From: Alphaproteobacteria bacterium
GTDB taxonomy: Bacteria > Pseudomonadota > Alphaproteobacteria > Rhizobiales > Beijerinckiaceae
Direction of reading: 5' to 3'
Assembly: GCA_016870035.1 (NCBI GenBank)
Contig: VGCJ01000004.1
Location: 1 to 63,789, forward strand
Length of the DNA stretch: 63,789 nucleotides
In this document: piece after piece, positions 56,727 through 63,789 of the stretch
How the letters are laid out: each line of letters begins with the position of its first letter
How positions within the stretch are numbered: position 1 is the stretch's first letter
Program-made: the position numbers and the translations under genes
The notes under the pieces: generated by a model
The model's database searches: none
What the model saw: the letters and a program-made list of their open reading frames with translations, nothing else
What the model was told of the DNA's origin: nothing

Positions 56727-56824
56727 CGTCATTGCGAGGAGGCTCGAAGAGCCGACGTGGCAATCCATTCTTTTCCTATATCATTCCTTGGATTGCCGAG
56801 TCGCTTTGCCCCTCGCAATGATGA
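56727..56824. repeat. Dispersed imperfect inverted repeat, copy 2
   Basis: CATTGCGAGG (56730-56739) pairs with CCTCGCAATG (56811-56820), and GGCAATCCA (56759-56767) pairs with TGGATTGCC (56789-56797). The same motif set is in the copy at about 22.7-22.86 kb. The element lies between the orphan gene and the groEL tail. Confidence 0.85.
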
Positions 56825-56826
56825 AC

Positions 56827-56860
56827 AAAAAGGGCGCCCTTGCGAGCGCCCTTTATTTTT
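56827..56860. terminator. Bidirectional hairpin terminator between the orphan gene and groEL
   Basis: AAAGGGCGC (56829-56837), loop CCTTGCGA, GCGCCCTTT (56846-56854), with ATTTTT on the + side and TTTTTG on the - side. It can end groESL transcripts and those coming from the left. Confidence 0.85.
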
Positions 56861-56862
56861 GA

Positions 56863-56905
56863 GAGGCCGATTTTGGACTTCTTAGAAGTCCTTGCCGCCG
56901 CCATG
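56863..56905 (-). repeat. Partial duplicate of the groEL 3' end
   Basis: This segment repeats, with few differences, the groEL end at 56945-56987: on the minus strand it reads CATGGCGGCGGCAAGGACTT, then CTAAGAAGTCC, encoding GGGKDF and a stop, against GGGMDF in groEL itself. The two copies lie 82 bp apart with an imperfect hairpin (AAAGTCTGGC/GCCAGATTTT) between them. Confidence 0.8.
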
Positions 56906-56963
56906 AAAGTCTGGCTTGCCAGATTTTCACTTTTTTAATGATGGGAGGCCGGCTTTGGACTTC

Positions 56964-58619
<1,656 letters not shown>

Positions 58620-58656
58620 TTAAATGAGTGTGATCAAAGAACGAGAGCAGTTCGGC

Positions 58657-58947
58657 TTACTTGCCGATCACGCCCATAATGTCAGACTCCTTCATGATGA
58701 GGAGTTCGTGACCGTCGATCTTGACTTCAGTGCCCGACCATTTGCCGAACAGAACCTTGTCACCCTTCTTTACATCGAGGGGGACGAGTTTGCCGGTTTC
58801 ATCGCGAGCGCCATTGCCGACGGCGACGACTTCACCTTCTTGCGGCTTTTCCTTGGCGGTATCGGGAATTATGATGCCGCCCTTGGTCTTTTCCTCTGAA
58901 TCGAGGCGGCGGACGACCACGCGGTCATGAAGCGGACGGAATTTCAT
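58657..58947 (-). CDS. groES: Co-chaperonin GroES
   Basis: 10-kDa lid of GroEL, 96 residues. [20 protein letters not shown], then [20 protein letters not shown], with the mobile loop, and [20 protein letters not shown] cover the family. First gene of the groESL operon, 66 bp after the CIRCE element. Confidence 0.98.
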   Translation of the reverse strand: MKFRPLHDRVVVRRLDSEEKTKGGIIIPDTAKEKPQEGEVVAVGNGARDETGKLVPLDVKKGDKVLFGKWSGTEVKIDGHELLIMKESDIMGVIGK

Positions 58948-59012
58948 GTAATATTTCCTTCAGATTTGGTCCGTTGAAACTGTTGTCGGGGCGAGCCCGT
59001 TTTTGACGCCTA

Positions 59013-59039
59013 CTAGCACTCAGTTTCTACGAGTGCTAG
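59013..59039. promoter_or_regulatory. CIRCE element, HrcA operator of groESL
   Basis: CTAGCACTC (59013-59021), nine-base spacer AGTTTCTAC, GAGTGCTAG (59031-59039). It matches the TTAGCACTC-N9-GAGTGCTAA consensus, differing only in the outermost pair. HrcA represses through such sites in heat-shock operons. hrcA is not in the window. Confidence 0.95.
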
Positions 59040-59053
59040 CGGTCCGTCTAGAG

Positions 59054-59082
59054 AAATAGGGAGAGGCTCTCGGTGAGTCAAG
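59054..59082 (-). promoter_or_regulatory. Candidate promoter of groESL
   Basis: On the minus strand CTTGAC (59082-59077), 16-bp spacer, CCTATTT (59060-59054), followed by CIRCE. The sequence is close to the alphaproteobacterial RpoH consensus as well as to sigma-70, so heat shock induction by both HrcA release and RpoH is plausible. Confidence 0.6.
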
Positions 59083-59139
59083 GCGCGCGCGGCAAAATTT
59101 TGCTCGATTTACCAAGCGCGGGGCTAAGTTATTAAAAAT

Positions 59140-60027
59140 TCAGCTCTTTTTGGCCTTCAGAAGCAGGAACGAGCCGGCAATGATCAGCACCGCACCGGCA
59201 TAGACCGTCCAATGCGGCCATTCCTGAAAGATGAAGATGCCAATGAGGGTTGCCCAGATGATGTTCGTATATTCGACCGTGCCGATGCGGGCGGCGGGCG
59301 CGCGGTGAAGTGCGGTCGCCATCATGAATTGGCCGATGGTGCCGAGCGCGCCCATGGCGAGGCCGAGCATCCATTCCGACCGCAACGCCCCGATGGGGTC
59401 GCCAATCAAAAAGGAGAAAGGCAAAACAAGCGTCGAGGCGAGGATGTTTTGCAACACCACCACACCGGCGATAGTATCATCGCCCGCGCGGGCGCGGAGA
59501 AGAACATTGGCGAGCGCATAAGTTCCCGCTGATCCGAGTGCGGCGATGATTCCAAGCATGCTGCCTTGCAAATGATCGAGCGAAAATCCTTTGCCGAACG
59601 CGATCACGAGAATGCCGATAAAAGAGAGAAAAATAGCAAGCGCGGTGGAGGCCGGAACCTTTTCCTTCAACAATACACGACCAAATATCGCCATGAAAAT
59701 CGGCGCGATATAAGTGAAGACCATGGTTTCAACCATTGGCAACACGCTGATCGCGTAGAAAAAGAGAAAACTCGTTCCCGCATAAAAGAAAGCACGAATG
59801 GAATGTGCTTTCACCATCTCGGTGGAAGGCCATGGCGGGCGATAAAAGGCAGCGACAACTGCGGACCATATGAGCCCGCTCAAATAACGGATGGACACAA
59901 CATCAATCGTTGAATGGCGTGACCCGAAATCTTTTGCGATGCCATCAAGCGCGGTGAAGAAAAAGACCGCGGCAATTGCCAGAAGAACCGGACCAATTGA
60001 AAGATCGTGATGATTTTTATCCATCAT
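59140..60027 (-). CDS. DMT-superfamily (EamA) transporter
   Basis: A 295-residue inner-membrane protein with ten predicted helices in two EamA halves (HSIRAFFYAGTSFLFFYAIS with MVETMVFTYIAPIFMAIFGR; second half with VGTVEYTNIIWATLIGIFIF-like RIGTVEYTNIIWATLIGIFI). Exporters of this type move amino acids, cysteine-like metabolites or other small molecules; the substrate is not readable. Its start overlaps the GNAT stop by four bases, so translation is coupled. Confidence 0.92.
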   Translation of the reverse strand: MMDKNHHDLSIGPVLLAIAAVFFFTALDGIAKDFGSRHSTIDVVSIRYLSGLIWSAVVAAFYRPPWPSTEMVKAHSIRAFFYAGTSFLFFYAISVLPMVETMVFTYIAPIFMAIFGRVLLKEKVPASTALAIFLSFIGILVIAFGKGFSLDHLQGSMLGIIAALGSAGTYALANVLLRARAGDDTIAGVVVLQNILASTLVLPFSFLIGDPIGALRSEWMLGLAMGALGTIGQFMMATALHRAPAARIGTVEYTNIIWATLIGIFIFQEWPHWTVYAGAVLIIAGSFLLLKAKKS

Positions 60028-60557
60028 CGATCCTTACTCGTGTTCAGAGCTAATCGATAGCCATATTCAAAAGTCTCAGCTGCATCATGCAATTGGCGAA
60101 TACCGGCCACACGCTTAAAGCCTGCTTTTTCATAAAAGCGATGACCGGCATGAAAACGTGTATCGGTCCATAACATCACTTCACTTGCGTGTTGCGCACG
60201 CGCATGATCAAGCGCAGTGTCCAGCATGAATTGTGAAAGACCTTGTCCCCGAAATTCATGCGCGAGATAGATTTTGAACAATTCAAAACGCTTTTGCTCA
60301 AAGGTCGGTGTGATCGCGATGGAGCCCGCAACGGGAAACAAAGCCTCCGCGCGTGGATTTTCAAGAATCCAGAGTTCGCCTTTTTTCTTGCCCCGATAAA
60401 AATCGGCGGGTGCTTCAAGCTCAGGAAATTCATGCGGCAGAAAAGGACAATTCTCGTAATCTGCAAAAATGCGAGCGATCAATTTTCCCATGCCGGCGCC
60501 ATCCTCATTGCGGCCGAGTCGAAATTTTAAAAAAGGATGCGTTAAGGTGGTGAACAT
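60024..60557 (-). CDS. GNAT-family N-acetyltransferase
   Basis: 177 residues. The acetyl-CoA site is IYLAHEFRGQGLSQFMLDTA (R/QxxGxG/A pattern), with VMLWTDTRFHAGHRFYEKAGF as the C-terminal fold. Likely acetylates a small molecule or amino group; no substrate hint. ATG 60557 follows an in-frame TTG. Between rnhA and the DMT transporter in the same operon. Confidence 0.9.
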   Translation of the reverse strand: MFTTLTHPFLKFRLGRNEDGAGMGKLIARIFADYENCPFLPHEFPELEAPADFYRGKKKGELWILENPRAEALFPVAGSIAITPTFEQKRFELFKIYLAHEFRGQGLSQFMLDTALDHARAQHASEVMLWTDTRFHAGHRFYEKAGFKRVAGIRQLHDAAETFEYGYRLALNTSKDR

Positions 60558-60572
60558 CAAAGATCGTTTATT

Positions 60573-61040
60573 TTATTCGGATGACGAATTTTTGAAAGGC
60601 GCCATACCGTCACGCGCAAGCTGATCGACTTCTTCATTCTCGGGATGACCCGCATGGCCCTTCACCCAATGAAATTCGACAGTATGTCGTTTGACAACAT
60701 CATCAAGCCTTTGCCAGAGGTCGGCATTTTTCACAGGCTTTTTATCGACTGTCTTCCAACCATTGCGTTTCCACCCATGCATCCATTGTGTGATGCCTTG
60801 GCGCACATACTGACTGTCTGTGTAAAGATCGACTGAGCAAGGCCGCGTGAGGCTTTCAAGCGCTTGTATAGCCGCCGTCAATTCCATACGATTATTGGTT
60901 GTTTTCGCTTCTCCACCATTGAGCGTTTTTCGTGTCTCGCCATAAATCATCAGAACGCCCCAACCGCCCGGTCCCGGGTTACCCGAGCACGCGCCATCAG
61001 TGAACAGAGTCACACGTTTAGGAGTCCCTTCGCTCGTCAT
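60573..61040 (-). CDS. rnhA: Ribonuclease HI
   Basis: Removes RNA from RNA-DNA hybrids. 155 residues. Catalytic acids: Asp in [20 protein letters not shown], Glu in [15 protein letters not shown], Asp in [20 protein letters not shown] and the distal Asp in [12 protein letters not shown]. Three bases after thrB, part of the conserved ispH-thrB-rnhA run. Confidence 0.98.
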   Translation of the reverse strand: MTSEGTPKRVTLFTDGACSGNPGPGGWGVLMIYGETRKTLNGGEAKTTNNRMELTAAIQALESLTRPCSVDLYTDSQYVRQGITQWMHGWKRNGWKTVDKKPVKNADLWQRLDDVVKRHTVEFHWVKGHAGHPENEEVDQLARDGMAPFKNSSSE

Positions 61041-61042
61041 TG

Positions 61043-62002
61043 CTAATAGCCGTAATCACGCGCATTGCGGCACGCTTCAAAAAAGCGAAGCTTGCGATAA
61101 TATTCGAGCGGATCTTTCGGACGCACGAGAGCGCCCGGCGGAACATTCAACCAATCAACAAGGCGTGTGAGCATGAAGCGTAAAGACGCGCCACGGCATA
61201 ACACCGGCAGCGCTTCAACTTCGCGCGGTTCAAGATCGCGAATGGCGCGATAGCCCGCAATCATCGCTTGGCCTTTGGTGATGTTGAATGAACCATCAAG
61301 TTCAAAACACCAGGCATTGAGGCAGATCGCCAAATCATAAGCGAGAAAATCCGAGCAGGCGAAATAGAAATCGATCACGCCCGAGAGTTTGTCTTTCAAG
61401 AAAAACACATTGTCAGTGAAGAGATCGGCATGAATCACGCCTTGCGGTAAATCCTTGGGCCATTCTGCTTCCAAAGCCTGAAGCGACGCAGCCGTCGCGT
61501 CGCTTAGTCCCGGCGTCACGAAATCGGCAAGGTTTTTTGCGGCATCAAAAAGCGGCCGCCAGCCTTGCACAGAGAGCGCATTCACACGGCGCGTTTTATA
61601 ATCCTGTCCGGCGAGATGAAGCTTTGCCAGCGCTTCTCCCACTTCGCGACAATGATGAGCAGCGGGGCGTGCAATGCCCATGCCTTCAAGAAATGTCACG
61701 ATCGCTGCAGGGCGCGTTTGCAATTCACCCAGCGTCTCGCCGTTTTTCATCCGAACAGGACGCGGACAATTAATGCCGCGCATCGCGAGATGATCCATGA
61801 GTCCGATGAAAAATGGCAGGTCTTCTTTTTTCACCCGCTTCTCATATAGCGTCAGAATGAAATAACCGCCTTCGGTATGAAGGAGAAAATTCGAATTCTC
61901 GACGCCTTCGGCGATGCCTTTGAACGACAACACACCGCCGATATCATAGAGCGCGATGAATTTTTCGAGCGCGTCCTCGGGGACATCAGTATAAACAGCC
62001 AC
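61043..62002 (-). CDS. thrB: Homoserine kinase
   Basis: Phosphorylates homoserine for threonine synthesis; this is the APH-fold ThrB2 type of alphaproteobacteria. 319 residues. [20 protein letters not shown] is the N-lobe, [20 protein letters not shown] with [20 protein letters not shown] holds the kinase catalytic loop and DFG-like Asp, and [18 protein letters not shown] the C-terminus. Pairs functionally with thrC at 46.7-48.1 kb. Confidence 0.96.
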   Translation of the reverse strand: MAVYTDVPEDALEKFIALYDIGGVLSFKGIAEGVENSNFLLHTEGGYFILTLYEKRVKKEDLPFFIGLMDHLAMRGINCPRPVRMKNGETLGELQTRPAAIVTFLEGMGIARPAAHHCREVGEALAKLHLAGQDYKTRRVNALSVQGWRPLFDAAKNLADFVTPGLSDATAASLQALEAEWPKDLPQGVIHADLFTDNVFFLKDKLSGVIDFYFACSDFLAYDLAICLNAWCFELDGSFNITKGQAMIAGYRAIRDLEPREVEALPVLCRGASLRFMLTRLVDWLNVPPGALVRPKDPLEYYRKLRFFEACRNARDYGY

Positions 62003-62005
62003 GAT

Positions 62006-62971
62006 TTATCCCTGAGTCTTTTCGCGCAATTCACGCGGCAGAGGAAAGAACATGGTTTCATCCGCCGTTGTGATCGTCTCAACTGTCACATCATAGCGTT
62101 CTGCAAAGGCATCAACGATGCCTTCGACAAGAATATCCGGCGCGGACGCGCCCGCTGTAATCGCGATGGTTTTCATAAGCGGAAGCGTGTCCCACTCAAT
62201 ATCGCGCGCTTCATTCACAAGCTTCGCAATCGGCGCACCGGCGCGCTCTGCCGACTCCCGCAACCGTTGCGAATTTGATGAATTCCAAGACCCAACAACA
62301 AAGACAGCATCCGCGCGGCCTGCAACGGAGCGCACCGCCTCTTGGCGATTGGTTGTCGCATAACAAATATCTTCTTTATGCGGTCCGGCGATCAGAGGAA
62401 ATTTTGATTTCAGCGCTTCGACAATATCGCGCGTATCATCAACAGACAGAGTCGTTTGTGTTACAAAAGCAAGTGACGCCCCATCACTTTGCGGGAGCGT
62501 CTCTACATCTTCAAGTGTCTCAATCAGAGTCACGGCGCCTTCGGGCAATTGGCCCATCGTGCCAATCACTTCAGGGTGTCCTTTGTGACCAACAAGAAGA
62601 ATGGTGCGGCCGCGCTTGTGATGAATTTCGGCTTCGCGATGAACTTTAGTCACCAACGGGCAGGTTGCATCAATCGCAAAAAAATTCCGGCGTACAGCTT
62701 CAGCGGGTACTGATTTCGGAACACCATGCGCAGAGAAAATCACCGGCGCTTCGGTTTCCGGAATCTCATCAAGCTCGCGTACAAAGACGGCGCCTTTTCT
62801 TTTGAGATCGTCGACCACGAAACGGTTATGCACAATCTCGTGCCGCACATAGACGGGCGCTCCATAGGTTTTAAGCGCCGTCTCGACCACATCAATGGCA
62901 CGGACAACCCCGGCGCAGAACCCGCGCGGGGCACAAAGCAGGATCGTAAGCGGCGGCTTAAAAGCCATCAT
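62006..62971 (-). CDS. ispH: 4-hydroxy-3-methylbut-2-enyl diphosphate reductase
   Basis: Last step of the non-mevalonate isoprenoid pathway, iron-sulfur enzyme. 321 residues. Three cysteine ligands: [33 protein letters not shown] and [28 protein letters not shown] and [12 protein letters not shown] complete the pattern. First gene of the minus-strand operon, sharing the intergenic region with the HAD gene. Confidence 0.98.
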   Translation of the reverse strand: MMAFKPPLTILLCAPRGFCAGVVRAIDVVETALKTYGAPVYVRHEIVHNRFVVDDLKRKGAVFVRELDEIPETEAPVIFSAHGVPKSVPAEAVRRNFFAIDATCPLVTKVHREAEIHHKRGRTILLVGHKGHPEVIGTMGQLPEGAVTLIETLEDVETLPQSDGASLAFVTQTTLSVDDTRDIVEALKSKFPLIAGPHKEDICYATTNRQEAVRSVAGRADAVFVVGSWNSSNSQRLRESAERAGAPIAKLVNEARDIEWDTLPLMKTIAITAGASAPDILVEGIVDAFAERYDVTVETITTADETMFFPLPRELREKTQG

Positions 62972-63030
62972 TGAGGTCCGGACGAGAAAACTTGCCTGTT
63001 TGTGAGGGGCGCGCGAGAAGAGGTCAAGCG

Positions 63031-63687
63031 ATGCCGCCCGTTTTCCCTGTTTGGAGGATGCCGCTTTTGCCGATTGATGCTTTCATTTTCGATATGGACG
63101 ATGTGGTTTGCACCTATGATGTGGGGCGCAGGATCTCGGCGCTGGCCTCGCTTTCCGGCCGACCGGAGACCGAAATACGGCAGGCGATTTGGGAAAGTGA
63201 CTTTCTCGACCGAGCTGACCGGGGCTATTATTCGGCCGATGCCTATCTTGACGAGTTCGGCCGACTTTTGGGAATGAAATTGAACAGAGCCCAATGGGTC
63301 GAGGCGCGGCGTGCCTCGATGATACCAGATCTCCCCATGCTCAATCTCGTCCGGGCGCTCGGCCAAAGCCATCGCCTTGCGCTTTTGACGAATAATGATC
63401 GGCTTCTCTCCGAGACCATCGATGATCTTTTTCCCGAATTACGCCACCTCTTCGGATCGCATCTATATGTCTCTGCCGATTTGGCACTCGCAAAACCTGA
63501 TCCCGATATATTCCGCGCGGTTTGTAATCGTGTCGGCGCAGAAACTCGGCGCAGTTTTTTCATTGATGATCTGGCCGTGAATGTTGCAGGCGCGAAAGAA
63601 GCCGGGCTTCAGGGCCATGTTTTCAAAGGCGTTACAGGCTTTCTTGAGGCGCTTAAGTGTGCCGGCATCACAGTGACCCATGAGTGA
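63031..63687 (+). CDS. HAD-superfamily hydrolase, subfamily IA
   Basis: 218 residues from ATG 63031. Motif I is [13 protein letters not shown] (nucleophile Asp), motif [15 protein letters not shown], motif III with Lys in [14 protein letters not shown], motif [20 protein letters not shown]. It resembles small phosphatases or epoxide-hydrolase-like HADs; substrate unknown. AGAGG lies seven bases before 63031; ATG 63058 directly behind GGAGG is the alternative. Divergent from ispH. Confidence 0.88.
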   Translation: MPPVFPVWRMPLLPIDAFIFDMDDVVCTYDVGRRISALASLSGRPETEIRQAIWESDFLDRADRGYYSADAYLDEFGRLLGMKLNRAQWVEARRASMIPDLPMLNLVRALGQSHRLALLTNNDRLLSETIDDLFPELRHLFGSHLYVSADLALAKPDPDIFRAVCNRVGAETRRSFFIDDLAVNVAGAKEAGLQGHVFKGVTGFLEALKCAGITVTHE

Positions 63688-63747
63688 ACGGACACCTGGC
63701 GCCGCTTCACCCTTGACGGCGCGGGCCCTTCATGCGGATTTGCAGCT

Positions 63748-63789
63748 ATGAACGACTCAAGCGCTCGCCCGGACAAAGCCTCAAACACG
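63748..63789 (+). CDS. Possible start of another gene, cut by the window end
   Basis: ATG at 63748 opens MNDSSARPDKASNT to the window edge, 60 bp after the HAD gene stop. It is too short to identify and has no clear Shine-Dalgarno. A 23-codon frame ([10 protein letters not shown]...) overlaps just upstream and is an equally weak alternative. Confidence 0.3.
   Translation, partial: MNDSSARPDKASNT

Overview
The window reads as a chromosomal segment of an alphaproteobacterium, most likely order Hyphomicrobiales (Rhizobiales). The grounds are gene order and family content: an aa3-type cytochrome oxidase cluster (coxB-coxA-ctaB-coxF-ctaG-coxC-DUF983-SURF1) followed by thrC and an M16 peptidase; SRP RNA-dnaX-ybaB-recR; ispH-thrB-rnhA; pdxH divergent from a lipoprotein-DnaJ pair ahead of fabI and aroC; an IalB-family protein; a RibBX protein; and groESL behind a CIRCE element. 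Nothing points to a plasmid or prophage. Almost all genes are ordinary housekeeping genes, tightly packed, with base composition clearly above 50% GC except in the restriction-modification locus.

Layout. 1-2.7 kb: a broken pirin gene, xseB, and an Lrp-type regulator divergent from alanine dehydrogenase. 2.7-9.7 kb: dihydroorotase, then a five-gene run (YgfZ, 3-methyladenine glycosylase, HD phosphohydrolase, tyrosine phosphatase, Nudix-wHTH regulator), then a converging Nudix hydrolase-SDR-pdxH group. 9.7-18.3 kb: lipoprotein, DnaJ-like chaperone, MOSC protein, Kup potassium transporter, fabI, a histidine phosphatase, aroC and an HTH-RibBX fusion. 18.3-23 kb: a decaying Type III restriction-modification locus (mod and res each carry an in-frame stop), then a 7-bp tandem array and an inverted repeat. 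23-27.4 kb: nudC, HIT protein, SRP RNA, dnaX, ybaB, recR. 27.4-36 kb: yejABEF peptide importer, an IMPase-family phosphatase, deoB, upp. 36-41.9 kb: pheA, kdsB, membrane cytochrome c, purD, peroxiredoxin, a DsbD N-domain protein, YqgE. 41.9-54.7 kb: a large membrane protein with degenerate GGDEF/EAL domains, a GNAT enzyme, M16 peptidase, thrC and the whole cytochrome oxidase cluster. 54.9-56.7 kb: IalB, a lipoprotein, a strongly structured candidate RNA and a 79-residue orphan. 56.7-63.8 kb: a second inverted repeat, a duplicated groEL tail, groESL, then DMT-GNAT-rnhA-thrB-ispH and a HAD hydrolase.

For a second look, the strongest items are: a terminator-ended folded RNA candidate near 56.2-56.44 kb that I cannot assign to a known family; the RM locus with two nonsense codons, a mutated DPPY motif and no normal res start; an N-terminal helix-turn-helix fused to RibBX, with a perfect palindrome just before its start codon; a clean 11-bp duplication that breaks pirin; a homopolymer frameshift in DUF983; and a GGDEF/EAL protein with both active-site motifs altered. 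All functional statements rest on motif recognition by eye; no database search was possible.
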